64,000 bases of DNA from Hymenopus coronatus (GCA_030762935.1 CM060900.1:107846620-107910619), one strand, 5' to 3'; numbered from the stretch's first letter, positions 35,360-48,666 are shown. Numbers and translations are program-made. The notes: generated from the sequence alone by a model not told the origin.

Positions 35360-36600
35360 AATACTTTAGGGAGTCAGTCCTTGCTTGACAGAACAGAATG
35401 TAGTACTGTTGGCATCTCAGGTTGCATAACTGGCATCAGCATTCGACTTCTGTTTGATGGTGTCCCCCTTTTTTTTTTGCGCATACTCTGTGCTGCGGTT
35501 TTGGTGTACGCGTGTCTAAGCGTGAAGTTGGGCTGCTCCTACTCGTCCGTTTTCATGGCTGGGGTCTGATAGAAGTTGCTGTCTATTTCTGCTGCCTTTT
35601 GTTTTATCTCTCTCAAGTGGGCTTCGCACGCAGGAGTGCTTCGTAGGTTGTTTTGGGTCTTGAGATCTCTGATGAAATCTGTCCCTGCCAGTTGGAATGC
35701 TATTCTCGACCTTGTTGTCTTCGAGATCCATACGTAATGAAGTTTTTCGGGATAGGTAAGTAAAAGAGCTAAGTCATTTTAATATAAAGCTCAAGTAATA
35801 TACAGATTTTTATTATAAGTGTAGTTGTTGCGTATTTCAATACTGGCCTGACTCGGCAAAGAACAAAGTGTTGTACAGTTGAGTAACCTTAACCTTGTGA
35901 TGAAGTCCCAGAACTTGTCCATTGGCTGTCTGATGTATCTTTATATACATGAATTTTAGTTCCGTGTACACGACAATAGCTGCAAAATTGCGTCGTGTAC
36001 AGAAATATTCGTAGCTAGTGCCGAATGAATGTCACAAGGGGTGGTTGTATAACAGATATCACCAGTTGCACAATATTTACATTACATACTCCTCTAAAAA
36101 TGTACACAGTCAACAATATGTTTCCAACTGTCTGACCCTGATTACACAAAATGATAATTTCAATATAAGACAAAGTCTGCTTGTGTAATAAAGTAACATA
36201 CATCATGTTTCTGACACTCATTACGTACTTATTACATTTATTACCTAATAGTTCTCTCTTGATAAAGCTGGCCTTGACTGCCCACAGTCTCTTCATGTTC
36301 TGTTGGGTTAAAAAATTCCATATCGCGTTCAGGGCATAGCATGCTATCGGGACAACCTTTAGCTGAAAAATTTGCATTCCGATTCGTAGTGAGATTTTTT
36401 CAAGGTGCTTAATTTCGTATATTGCTTTGATCGCTGCAGTGCATCTGTCATCTTGATGCTGATAACATTTTGGGACATGTAACATTTTTCAAAAGCCCAT
36501 TGACAAGTGAGATACCTCAGTGTTTTGGTCTTATGTCATAGACACTGCGCTTTTGGGCAAGGTAGGATGCCCTGAAGGCATTGTGTAAGTGGAACCTGTA
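35360..36600 (-). pseudogene. Decayed LINE ORF2 3' region
   Basis: A 156-residue open stretch (36015-36485, minus) reads like the region after the RT catalytic core of a LINE: AIKAIYEIKHLEKISLR, then LKVVPIACYALNAIW and MKRLWAVKASFIKRELLG, in the order expected for the thumb/connection part. Downstream towards 35380 shifted frames keep short blocks such as ADASYAT and CSVKQGLTP. The catalytic core is absent and frames change several times, so it is a 5'-truncated, decayed copy. The left limit is uncertain. Confidence 0.5.
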
Positions 36601-37208
36601 TATACACAGACAAACGTAAAGATCTCATTCATATTGAACGTGTAACGTTATATGACGCCATTCACAACGCAAATTAAACATAAACAGAAGGTAAAACTTC
36701 AGCTTAAAGTTAATGCGAACGTTATCATTCACTGCAACTGGAAACGTAAACAGCAGCCAATCCCAAGAGATTGTGAAACATTAGAGCTAAGCTGGCGCTT
36801 CGTAAAGCGATCAACGCCAGTACACAATACAAAAGAGGTTGTGTATACTCACGTGCATTAAATGTGGCCCATAATGGAACAGAGCTGTTTTTGATGGTAC
36901 TGATAAAATCTCGCTCCACGTTGAACAAACGTGACCACATATTTTTTCCTAGCATAATTCTAGCCACTAGATTAGCAGTGTGCTTTACCTTACGTAAAAT
37001 ATAGCGGAACTGCCGAAGGGTAGCACTTGAACTTAAAACTTGTATTTTCATGGTACGCTTCCGTTTTGTTAATAACGGTTTGGTTATTCCCGTTCGATAA
37101 CGGCAGTAATTACTCTTCGTCTGCAACGCACTGATGAAAGCTCTCATGTATACAAGTGTTCTTATTGGTTTAATTGTTTTTTCACACAAGCCGTGTGTAG
37201 GACAGGAG
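36601..37208. other. Unassigned stretch
   Basis: A 154-codon frame on the minus strand (36725-37189) has no domain or motif I recognise and no codon pattern distinct from chance. Confidence 0.4.
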
Positions 37209-37405
37209 ATGGATAGGTAGAGTCGGACTGAAAAACATGCATTGCCATAGCCGGGATTTGAACCACGAGTCAGTTGAGAAATGCAATGCTATACCGCCAT
37301 GTTGCCATGGTATTTCAGTGGCAGAGCAACCGGCTAGAGACCGGGAGATCCGTGGTTCAAACCCCGGCTATGGCATTGAATTTTTCAGTCTGACTCTACC
37401 TGTCC
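37209..37405. mobile_element. Head-to-head pair of tRNA-like SINE units, locus 1
   Basis: The left unit on the minus strand and the right unit on the plus strand share the same B box (gtggttcaaa(t/c)cccggct), an atggcattgaat block and a gtct/gactctacct(g/a)tcc tail, so the tails face outward and the heads face each other. Arms 37209-37262 and 37351-37405 are nearly perfect inverted repeats. The same architecture is at 56133-56398. Confidence 0.75.
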
Positions 37406-37447
37406 AGTTTAGCAACACATGCAACAATTAATCCTTCACCTGATTTT

Positions 37448-37545
37448 TTATAATGTTTAACGCCCGCTTTTACTATTATGGCACCGTAGGCGATGAAACT
37501 GATGATACACGTAATGAAGAAGGAGCACCGGTGGAATCCTTGTAA
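37448..37545 (-). mobile_element. SINE-B 3' part
   Basis: gtttaacgcccgcttttact, ggcaccgtaggcgatgaaac and gagcaccggtggaa match the complement of the 3' half of SINE-B. Confidence 0.7.
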
Positions 37546-40500
37546 ACCGCTATACGACCCATTTCTACATTTTACGATTATAAGGTACATAGTTACTTGA
37601 TTAGTTCTTATGTACCTGCAGCTTATGTAACAGCAGCTATTTAACCAAGATTGTGAGTGAGTGAATGAGTGCTTAAGTGCGTTTCTGATGCAACATAAAT
37701 TATTGGTTATTTAATGCCAAGTTTAGCGGCGCAGACCAGATAAAATGTCGTAATATGAAGAAGTCTGGCGGAGGGCAAGAGACTCCTTAGGTCGCGCGCA
37801 ATACTTTAGTTGTAATGGGAAAACAGTGGAATTTAAAACAGCTATAATTAGTTTATAAGGATACCTGAGTAGGAAATAACTCCGACGACACGTTCTTTAT
37901 GATCGTCAGCATCTATGCACAAGGCTTGAACCTTGAATGTCCTGTTGGAGGTTGAATAAAATCACTCCATTGACCAGACGGAATTTCATCCCACAACTGA
38001 ACAAAACAGAAGTAAATATTATCATTGAACTTGAATATCACATACCTCCATTTAAAGTGTGTTCCGAACAGGATGTAAGCATCACAGGGAGCATAATTAA
38101 GCTTCAATTCCGTTTTCTTAGTTTCTTCTCAGGGATTCCATGTATATTTTCTCCTTTTTACTTTAATGCATAAAGTCGTTAACAAGAATTATAAAGAGGG
38201 CTTTTTAAGAGTGTCTCTGCAGTAAAATGGTCAAAATGCTAAATTAAAAATGAAAAATTCGCTGGGTTCGATTCTAGGCTGATAAAGCTATTATTCCCCG
38301 CCCTCAAGAGTCTGGAAATATTAATGCAATACTGAATATGTGTTAAGTTAATCGAGAAGTACAGTATTAATGTACACCTCAAATTTAAGCAGTCGTTATA
38401 GAAGTTCAACGTGGTAATACGACGATATTACCTAAGATGGTATGTATATAAATAAAAACAAACACATAAATAAAATGATTTAGCAGAAAAAAGCATATCC
38501 GATACTGAATTTTCAGAGATGATATGTGCATTATAAAAATAAAATAAACGTGAAATTATTCCTCTTCAGTAAACTATATTCAAGACGTTAAGTAAACATT
38601 TTCTATCAGTATTTGCGGTATATAAGACAGGTATATTATTATGTGCACAACAGGAGAGTATGCTCTGTGCTTCCTGAAATAATTTATAAACAAATCTAAA
38701 ATTAGAATCGATTATTACTTAATATTCTTTATGTTCTAACACTTTTCAAAATTCTTTTTTGCACCCTACGGAGTTGTGTTTTAGTCTGAAAGTCAGATTT
38801 GAAAAATTAACTTAATCAAGATTTCAATTAGTTTTTTTGTTTGTTTTTTTTATTTAGGACAAATTATAATATTGAATATAATATTTTAGCACTGCCTTCT
38901 AATGCTAATAAAACATATACAAAATTGTTATGAGAATGAAATTAGCGTTCTCGTTACCTTTGTCAGATAAGAAGGGAAACTAAATAATGAAGGAACTGTC
39001 ACAGGGTTTAACATCATTTTGACTTTATTCTCATGGAAACAATTTTTCACAAACTGCACTGAGTAGAGCCTGTGATATTTCGATAGCACAAATTGGTTAC
39101 GTCTCGGAGCAGCTGATGACTTACTCAACAATTCTAGTTTATGTATTAGGAACCTGAAATAAATAATCATTCGCTTAGTGACCAAGGAAACCCACGAGAA
39201 TAAATCGGAATGAATTTGGAACACAAATGTTTAAATGTATTCTTACCGATGGAAAGTGATCTCAGAATCATTTTTCCGGTGGTTGGTACATAATGCAGCA
39301 CAGAAGTGCACCATGTTAATTACTAAACCCTAATACCCTTAAACTCCTCACTTTTAAAGCGGTTTAAACGTAATGAACATGCGTCAAAAAGCACGTTTGC
39401 CCTTCACCTACCTGTGCGCGGGAGGTTTCAATTAGCGACAGCACACCAACGCCAGCGGTGAGTCTAGGTAATACAATTCCAAGGGCTTTGTTTAGTGCGT
39501 TCTACGTGTAATTTTCGGCGATATTTGTGACGTATAGTGAGTGCTGCTGCTACGAGAAATTGCAGGGGTCTTGTATTTGACTCTTCAGTGAGTAAATCGA
39601 AAGTAGGTGTTGTTTCGCGCGTATTTCATTACGCCACTACGCCGCGGGAACCAAGTGAAGTGACGATCAGGACTGAACTGTGTAGATCTCATTAGTGTAG
39701 TGGCTTTAAGAAATGAGTGAAGTGACAGTGAAAAATTGAACTACATAAAACTAGTGAGATGAAAGTGGCAGCTGAAGAGTTACGGTACCTGTGGTTTGTT
39801 TTATTAAGCTTAGAAGCTGATTTTGTCCGATCTCCAGGTGCTGAGAAACCAATCCAACATAACAGAAAAAAAAGTTATAGGAGATGAGAAACTACGGTGT
39901 TATAGAGAACGTGTTTTACAACAGATATCAGTTCAGCGTGTAGCACTAAATAAATATTGGCGTGGGATTGCTTTATCTGCCGAGATATATTCACGTAGTG
40001 TGTCACGGACCAGCATTGGACACAACAGAGTACCGTCTGGCCTCAGTATTTAAAATAACGTGTCACGGCCAAATGAAAGAGCACCATGATTGCACAGTAA
40101 ATGGCATGAAATCTCGCATCGCGATCATATATTGTTCAGAAGCCGGTAATCCATGGAAAAATAGATGCGGATATTTTCCTCTATGCACACAGCACAAGAA
40201 TTAAATTTAGTCTGCAGTCCCCGGCGTTATATAGCGACTTACCGGATTCTATGTGAATGCTTTCAATAAATAGCAGGTGCAATGTTTTGCGTTTAAGCTA
40301 CGTCTGCGTATATTTGTGGTGAATAGAGCTTAAAATGTGATTAGCTTCAGGGCAGCCCAATGTATCGTTTATATTCAAAATTAGGAACTGTTAGAAAAAG
40401 TTTTGTTGTAGGTATGCTATATGAATTGATAGCAAGAGAGGAAAACAGACACTGCATTTTAGACACATATTCTCTCAACTTCCAGAAAGACACGGAAGAA

Positions 40501-42399
40501 CCGTTCGTAGCCATCTGTATCGATTTATAAGAAGATAACCGGGCATAGGAATTTCTGAGCATTAAAGTCAGGACTGAAGGAAATAAAGCTCGTGTTGCTG
40601 GATTACAGGCGTGTACTTCGTCGGAAACAAACCACCCCACATCCCTCTTACAGTCTTTTGGCGTTTACAGAAGCTACCTAGACCGTCTTTAAATGCCTGT
40701 CATTGTCCTCTGATCAAAGTTGATGTACATTCTTTGCGATGATAATGGTTTGAGTGTACATAACTTGAAGCCAGTTCCTTAAGAATTCCTACCCCTGATG
40801 ATAACTTCCTGGTACAAATATTCGATTGGGCCAAGGCCTACAACATTGCCGTTGTAACCTCTGCCTCCGTCCACTCATGACAGCTTGGGCAGAATGCACT
40901 AATGGTGTTGGTTGGTACTATGCGCGCTAGCTTTACGGGTAGCGAGGGCCGGGAGGGAGGAAAAGAAAGGTCGCACGCCTGTTTTTACAAAGTTGTCAAC
41001 CGAAGAAAGCTTACTTCTTTGAGGCCCTCAGCCATTATAATGAAAATGTTATCTAATTTACCACGTACTAGCTGAATTGTTAAATGGAATACAGTGCACG
41101 TGAATGTGCGTGAACTGAATGAATGAATAAGTGTATTTATTGAGATACCGGTATACATACATTGATCTTCATCAACCGCAGGGTCCATAGACTGTATGTG
41201 CTTCTTCAATACACAAAATAGCAAGCAATATTAAAAACAAAAAATGAAAAGAGTGAACTCGAAAATAAAAGGACAAAGATATTCAGATACAGCATCTTAA
41301 ATTTACAACACAGAATAAGCCGTATTCCGATATATTAATGTACCCTATTATAGTACACAAACACACTAAGACAGATACGTATATACACACAGTACTAACA
41401 CCACAACAAAACAAAATGTGCGTGAACTACAGACAGAACGAAGCTTTATTATTGAAGACACTAAATATCAGGCAGAAAAAAGTACTTCACGTCTCAATGT
41501 ATCAACACCAAGAAGCACTGACATTGTTGTTGCCTTAAGCTCCCGCCGCTGTAAGGAGCACTCATCCCAAAAAATTACAAACACAACCAAAGGAAAGAAC
41601 AAAATGCCCCAAAATGCGAAATAGAAACAACAAGAATGGCGAAATAAGCAAACTAAAATTAAATAAACATAAACAAAAAATAATACAAATAACACTCCCT
41701 TGGTCCCGCCTTTTCTACTGGATCTTCCCCTCTCCGTTTCACCTTCCAACAAAAACAAAACAAATAATTTTTCTCTAGTAAGATCTTATCTATCTGTTGA
41801 GTTTACTATTAAAAAAAATGCTGATCTGCTCTGCTTCCGACTGGGGTTTGCAATATCGGAGCAGCTAATTCTCCTCATGTTTGCAAAGATTTCGCCAGGC
41901 TGCCTGAACCCGTACCAGATACTCCATGCCGGTACAGAAAGTATAATCTGTATCCCCTGCAGCGCTGTCGCAGCAGCGATACGGAGACAGCCTACAATAT
42001 GATACTAGATTAAAATGTTTCAGGATTATTGCAAAGCATTCGTTAGGATTACCTCGAGAGTTTGTAATATTTGAACAGTCATAGGAGGCACTGGTCTGGT
42101 GAGCCATACGGTATGAAGCATTGACTTCAAACTTTCTAGAGTATCGATCCCTACCGCTTGAGTGACATAATGTGTCTATGGATGTCCTTTGAACATGGTC
42201 TCTATGGTTAAAACAAGCAGATAAACATTCGGAGTAAGATAAGGAACAAAACTTACTTCATGGAAGTGAGACACAACACAGAAATTCAGTATATTTTATA
42301 GGTATAGTACTGAAAAAGTGAGTGGCCTCTTTTAGAAGCCGTAAATTCATTAGCAGTTACAGGACAGTGGCTACTTAAAACACCCTGAAGAATACAAAT
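37546..42399. other. Unassigned 4.8-kb stretch
   Basis: No repeat partner or recognisable protein was found. A locally GC-richer segment at about 39400-39780 has several gtgaagtgac-like words and could be a noncoding 5' exon or element leader, but there is no evidence beyond composition. A poly(T)-rich tract lies near 38830-38850. Confidence 0.4.
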
Positions 42400-43735
42400 G
42401 AATCGTTTATTTCATAAACATAATTCATCAACAATTTTTTCGCTTCTGAGTTACATATGAAATTATCTTTTCTGGAGGCTTCCTCATAGTTTTAGACAGA
42501 AAAAACTTTAGTTAGGGTTTCCAAGCATTTATTATAAGTTTTAAATGTACACTTAAGGCAAACACCACATAAGTTAGTGACTTATGTTGTTTCTGCATGA
42601 TGCATGCATCAAAAGTAGGGGATCGCGGGTTCGAGGCCCGCCTTGGGCATGGGTGTTTGTGTTATTGCAAATATGCGTATATATGAAAACACAGAAAAAC
42701 TAATAGGAAAACAAACAGAAAAAACGTAAGGAAAACAAAAAAGCAAAAAAGTAGTGAAAGTAAAACAAAAAAAATTTAAAAAAAAATTAAAAAGCTGTAT
42801 CATTAAAAGAGAGCGCGAGAGAGATAATTAAACGTAATCTCGCCCCCCCCCCTCTTTAGTGTGTTGGCAGCGTGTCTGCCTCACATTAAAGAGGTCCTGA
42901 GATCGAAACTCGGTTAAGGTGAGTTACCCATTTGAAGTTTTTTTGGGGTTTTCCCATGTCCTGAGAAGACCAATTTCCTGTAACTTCCAGTTTCATGCAC
43001 TTCAGCCTCATTTGAGCATCATTTCACCAATTTCAATCGCCGTCCAATAAGGCCTACCAGCTTAAAAAATGTTGAACCACCGCAAAAATTAACTTCCATT
43101 CGAACTCTGCTAAACAGCTGTTTGTGTGTTTTTGACGCGGATTTTTATGCCAATGTGTCATTCTGTGAATCAGGAGTTGTTTTCACTGTAGGTTTATAAG
43201 AACTAGATATCGATATGAACCAGTATCTTCTACGGATGAAAATAGAAAAAGGAAGAAAGTACAAAGCCCAACATGCTTCTAAAATAACTCTTATGGACTT
43301 TGGAAATATATATTTCTGTTTCAGCTTTAGAAGTACCCATGTATTGTTTTTAAATTTGATACCTTGTGAATCATATGATACAAGTATAGCAATAATGAAA
43401 CGTAATTCAGGATTTAAACAATTGTAATTTCTTATAGATAAAAGAAAATGACAAAGCTGGCTCTTGAAAAATGCTTTATTTCAAAAATATCATCTTAAAG
43501 ATTTTGAATAAAATAAAAGAAAAGTGTATATGCACTCTATAGTATATATGCAATGTTAGATGAATTACAGATATTTTGCAAAATTCATTTATAGATTGGT
43601 ATGGCAATCCCTAAGGATTTGTATGTAATGAAGGTTTCTGGTCCTCTGAAAACTTCGTGTTCACTGACTTATGTTCCTCTAAATAAAATCATCAGTGTGC
43701 AGAAAAATCAAAGCGGAACAAAACTGTATTTTCAA
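42400..43735 (+). repeat. Dispersed repeat D4, copy B, carrying a SINE
   Basis: Collinear with 34155-35285, with blocks aaacagctgttt, gcggatttttatg, tagataaaagaaa in the same order. The tRNA-like part here ends in agatcgaaactcgg. The paralogue lacks the SINE at 42617-42795. Confidence 0.75.
42617..42795 (+). mobile_element. SINE-A, 5'-truncated copy
   Basis: Starts inside the head just before the B box (gggttcgaggcccgcc), then gggtgtttgtg and a long A-rich 3' part lacking the conserved stem. The 5' truncation is typical of target-primed reverse transcription. Confidence 0.8.
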
Positions 43736-44311
43736 AGCATTTTATAATGAAATACGGTCAAAACGGTCGACTTATATTGTGAAATTATCGTAAAATATAT
43801 ATTAAATAGTGGCTTCTGATGAACGAGTTGACCCCTTCATGGATACTATTGGGTACGTTTTATTTACTATCAATATTGAAGCAGTTTTAAGAATTGTAAA
43901 CAATAATTATAAATTGTGGATTTTTTCATGTAATCTTACGATTTGTTCTGATTAAAATTCCGATTTATTTTTTCCGGATGCGGCAACACTGCCTTAGGAG
44001 CACATTGAAACCAGTATCTATGGAATTCCACACCAGTAAGAAAGTTTTGTTCATCCAGCACTATCCACTAACAAATTTGTCTTCAGCTTACAAGATGCAT
44101 ACAGCTTACCAACTTATCACGGAACGTGCTTAGTTTTGTCTCGCAACAATAAACATTTTGAATTTAAACACTTAATTGAAAACAGACCACTAGCATCGAT
44201 AGTCTTAAATCTGACTTCTTGAGAGCAGACACTTCTGATAGGCAAATCCAAAACTAATGATTGTATGTTTTATCCAGCTCCTACATCATCAAACCCTATC
44301 AAGCCTGAAGA
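43736..44311. other. Unassigned noncoding stretch
   Basis: AT-rich with no feature supported. Confidence 0.45.
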
Positions 44312-44510
44312 AGCGGGTCCCCATGGCTGCGCTCGCTAAGGCGTCTCGCTTTGGTGCTTCGTGGGTTCGAGTCCCGCCTTGGGCATGGGTGTTATATGTT
44401 TGTGCAATGTGTATATGTTTGTGTCAAGGAACAGTAAAACCAGTAATCGTACAGTAAACTTAGGGGGAAATGTAAACGGGGATACAGCGCCGGAGTCCTG
44501 ATCAACGCTG
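44312..44510 (+). mobile_element. SINE-A, copy with an internal head deletion
   Basis: Head, B box gggttcgagtcccgcc and both tgtttgtg spacers are present, but the ~15 bases between gcttcgtg and ggttcgag are missing, which shortens the A-to-B-box distance. The 3' end stops within cggagtcctgatca. Confidence 0.85.
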
Positions 44511-44699
44511 CGCATCTCAATTGCAGCGGATATGGTCAGGAAGACAACATTACCTTCCCAAGAAAATATTTAGACGTCACTGATGATGAGTGTGTGGCTA
44601 AGGTAAACATTACTTGTGGGATAGGAAGATGGTAGCAATGAAAAGTCTGAATGTCAGGGGACAGAAAAGAATTAGGAAAATAAATCAGAGAAAAGTGAA

Positions 44700-44945
44700 T
44701 AAGTACATACGATGTGTTCCATTCACTTGACTTTGTCTAGCTATTCCATAAACAAACCTTTGTAACAAAAGATTATTCCTTTATCTATATCATGCTAATC
44801 AAAATAAACATCAGCAGAACTGGTAAATGAATTGCTTCTTTGAAAACAGAAGGGAAATAAGGGGATTTACCAAGTTAAAGCGATAGTCAAATCTTTTAAA
44901 AGTCAGCCGCTATGTGAAACAATTGAAATTCCGTTGGCTGCTATG
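44700..44945 (+). repeat. Dispersed repeat D1, partial copy
   Basis: gtgttccattcacttgactt, aaaagattattccttta, catgctaatcaa and catcagcagaa match 45890-46060 and 17710-17900. Confidence 0.65.
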
Positions 44946-45889
44946 CGAGAAGCGATATGCCTGGTAGTCATCTGTCATTTCTGTCTACGTGCGCATGCGC
45001 ACTGGCGAACCTTCGAATACATTGTTCGCTTGCTCGCGTCAGATGTTGTAAAGTGTAACCAAATATTGTATTATAAAGTAACACGCATAACCGCTATAAG
45101 GCAATTGTCCGTTAGGTATTTGTTTATATTATTTAGAGCGCAGATAGTGAAAAATATTTTACTAAGGGCCGATTCTACAATGTCCCGATAAGCTTCCTTA
45201 TGATTAATCTCCAAATAATTTTTCTGCTCGATTAGTTACCCCCACGATCTACAGTCACACAGCTCTGGATATCAACCCTAAAGAATAATTTTTGATGTCT
45301 TAACTTTGCCATTCGGAATTCGACGAAAGCGCTACAATTGCGGAATTCGTATTCTAGAAAACGGACGAGAATCGCCTTTTGAAGCTCAAAATAAGAAACA
45401 AAATAAAAGTTGGTTTTATCACGTGGTTTCTTTTGCCATGGTTTTGGAATATAATAAAATACACGGAGCAAAGCGAGGCTCTAAACTTTGTCCATCACGA
45501 CTGCGAAATACAGTTAAACCTCGTAGAAACATACAAGGTTGCAGGAGAATAAAAAAACCCTGATACGGTAACTTAGAGGCAGAAAACGTGCTGGGAGACA
45601 ATCGCATCAAAGTTCACATAAACTTGTCTCTATATAGGTAATAATTTGCTGATGTACGTCTCCTTTTCTTTTACTGCTTCTCTTAGGCCAAAATGTATGC
45701 TAAATTCATATTATAAAGAGACAAAAATGTGTATGTATTCGAGAGATGTGGGTTATCTTATTAACCCCTAATCATGGACCATAACACGCCTTATAGTTTC
45801 AACCTAAAATTACGAAAATCCTAATAAGGGCCCAATACTAGATATATAAAGAAGAAAAGTGTAATAAAATTACAAAATAATGACGTAAA
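44946..45889. other. Unassigned noncoding stretch
   Basis: Frames of up to 85 codons on both strands overlap one another and show no recognisable motif. Confidence 0.4.
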
Positions 45890-46345
45890 ACCTTTAAAAG
45901 CCTGACGTATTCCATTCACATGGCTTTCTCTACTGTTCTGCCAACAAACTATGCTTACAGAAGGTATTCGCTCACCTACGTCATGCTAATCAAGACAAAC
46001 ATCAGCAGAAATTGTTTTATTACTTGCTTCCTACTAAGCAGAAGAGAAATAAGGGAATACACTAAGCTAACACCATAGTCAAAATTTTTTAAAAAAAAAT
46101 GGTCGCCATGTAATTAAAAGAAAGGTATCTTCCCGTTTGAGAAAAGTTAGTAGTATACAATTGAAACTAATAACAATGAGTGTCACGGGAACGGTAAAAT
46201 CTACAAAAAATGACTTAAAGTATGTGTTTTAACGTTATCTATATGTTTTGTGTAGTAAGTTTTTGCTATCTCTTACGGTTTACCAGTTATGCAAAACTCA
46301 ACAAAATTCATCCAGAAATATGAGGTTTTTAGTCCATTCGTCTAA
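45890..46345 (+). repeat. Dispersed repeat D1, partial copy
   Basis: Same blocks as 44700-44945, continuing further: gtttgagaaaagt, aacaatgagtgtcacggga, and ctcttacggtttaccagtta match D1 copies 1 and 2. Confidence 0.68.
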
Positions 46346-46551
46346 AAGGAACGAGTAGGCGATACTTGTGCTTCCTGTCCTATTCATTATTACGTCACAA
46401 TCTATAAGGCTCACCAGCATATTGGGGCGGTAAATGGTTGTGGGTTCGAGCTGGGTGCAGGTTATGGGTATAGGGAATGATGTGGGTTTGTGGGTGGCCT
46501 AGTTCAGTGTTTTTAGTAGCATGGAAACTCTTTCAGGGCGCGGTGAGACAC

Positions 46552-47182
46552 ACGTGTTTTATTAATTTAGTTCGGCCTTTTCCACCGTAGAACACAAACG
46601 CATTCCTTTTAATTTTCTCTTATGAAACTGTACTTTGCGCAACCGCGATTATTGTTATTTATTAGTTTGTTGCCGTGATTTATTACGCATTCTGGTCAGT
46701 ATTACAACTATTTCCCTCACGACTAAAGGTAGCCTGTTCGGCTCCTCTTCGGACTCTAAATATCACATCTTAGTTGCACGGAGATTCTTCGCCAAGTGCC
46801 CCACAATGTCGCTTGATCAGCGGAGATCATTGTTTTCGGTCCCGTTAGTTCCCTCGGACAGTGTATTCTCCACCCCTTACCCTCGGTTCAATGCACGGCC
46901 GTAACGGTATCTTGTGCCATTAGCTCGTGACAACAACTCGGCTACCTATATGGGTTTAAAGTCTTTCTACCCTTCTCATTTTCACTGTACATTCATATTT
47001 TCTCTTTTTGATATAATTTATATTACTAGGTGTGGTTTATATTTCCCTTTTGAGTAATTCTTTGCCCCGTGGCAAGACATGTACTGTCTCAATGTATAAT
47101 TACCACTATGGGCAGCTAAATTTAGTGTAGTAAGTATTGACTATACCTGACGTTTCCGTCGAAATAAAGTTTATTACAATAT
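46552..47182 (+). mobile_element. Retroposed insertion flanked by an 11-bp target duplication
   Basis: The 11 bases cggtgagacac occur at 46541-46551 and again at 47183-47193, exactly flanking 631 bases that end in gtcgaaataaagtttattac. Duplications of this length fit target-primed reverse transcription or some transposons. The content has no recognisable domain, and there is no poly(A); the terminal aataaagtttattacaat resembles a polyadenylation region. Confidence 0.5.
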
Positions 47183-47193
47183 CGGTGAGACAC

Positions 47194-48029
47194 TTCGCGA
47201 ATGTGCCTTGTTAGAACTTTTCACGTTCATGTCGCATGCTTTGAAAAGCTGTTAAAAGTTTTGTCAGCTTGTCTTGACGCATCGTCCAACTTTCCTTGTA
47301 TTGTATCTTATTGCAAGTTGCCCAACCAGTCCACTTTCTAATGCCCCTTGGTTTCCAAGTGTCAGTGCCCACTTGATAGCTTAATCCCCTATTTACCAAC
47401 CAAATGCAGACGCCTCATTCTCCGTGTCTCTGTACAACAGCAGAGACATTCTCCACACAAGGAGACGGAGACGTGTTCAGAAGACAAGCTGTCCTAAAGG
47501 GCTTTATAAATAAGTGATAAAACCAAATTGCATGTGTCTGTGTTGCTGTTACAGCTAAAGCCACGTGCACAAATAGTAGCAAAAACCTGTAACGGATATA
47601 AATAATGTATCGTAAATCAGGTATGTAGTCCAAATTTGTTTTCGTTTAAATTGGGAGATTAACCTTAAAGACGCATTTTGGGGAAGAAGCAATATTTAAC
47701 CTTGCATATTTAAAAGACTCCGGGACCTACAATGTTTTACATGATATGCATTTTAAATTAGATAAGCAGGAAGTTCCCCTTCTTTTTAGAGATACAATCC
47801 GTGTAGTGATGGCGAAATTATGTTTTCTTTGTCTACTAAGTATAGTAAGTATGGGAAATATTGGTTATATATATAGTCAGAATTTCACCGGAAATATATG
47901 TTTTCAAGATCCCGAAAAAATATTACGCCCCCCCCCGGTGTGTGTGTGTGTGTCTGTCTGTCCGTTTGTGTGTATAGCAAAACTAAAAACGAAAACTCGG
48001 TTAAATACCAAACTTAAGCATCTTCCAAG
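47194..48029. other. Unassigned stretch with a C run and (GT)n
   Basis: A C8 run plus imperfect GT repeat lies at about 47931-47970. A 117-codon frame runs through it but encodes simple sequence there and nothing recognisable elsewhere. Confidence 0.45.
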
Positions 48030-48500
48030 GATGCGATACAGGATTTTCGACGCCTTCTATCCCACATGGAACATTTTTCCGAAGCTTATTTTCTCATAAA
48101 TGGCTCTATCATATGTTTAAGACATTTTATGGAAAATAAAATATGTATCTTGAATTTTCTGGGAATAGTATCTGGAGTACCCTTATATCTGTTTGATTTT
48201 TGCATAACTTGCCAACCGTAAGAGACAGACATCGTATTACTCAAAGAATGTAACCCTAATTAAAGCACACAATTTATGCCAATAAGTTCTTCATGAAGTT
48301 AACCATTTCCTAGATATTCTTTTTTATTGGTTGCAATCTTTAAATACTTATACTTTTCTCAAATGGAAAGCAGCCATTCGGTTTTTATTACTTGTCTCCT
48401 TGTCAAGCAAACTGAACGGAGTTTCAAAAGCAACTTCATAGCAACCAGCCTTTAAAAGGTTTCACTCTTTCTTAAGCGTGCTGCATTTCCCTGTTTCATT
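48030..48500 (-). repeat. Dispersed repeat D1, inverted copy
   Basis: The reverse complement carries tttgagaaaagtataagtatt, aaagaatatctaggaaatgg, ataaattgtgtgctt and tctcttacggttggcaagtta in D1 order, extending into the attttattttccataaaatg end block. Confidence 0.7.
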
Positions 48501-48666
48501 TTATCTACAAAGAAAGTGTAATAAAAGTTTTTCTACGAATGTTTATCTTGTTTAGCGTGAAATAATTCGAATAGGTTTTTAAGGAATAATTTTTGAAGAC
48601 TGGATAGAGAAAGTTATTTAAATTAATACATTCGAATTTTATGATATTAATGGCATTATTTCGGTG

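Noticed and set aside
36725..37189. 154-codon minus-strand frame
   Set aside because: No recognisable motif and no sign of coding bias; left as unassigned.
47746..48099. 117-codon frame
   Set aside because: It crosses a C run and GT repeat and enters inverted repeat D1.
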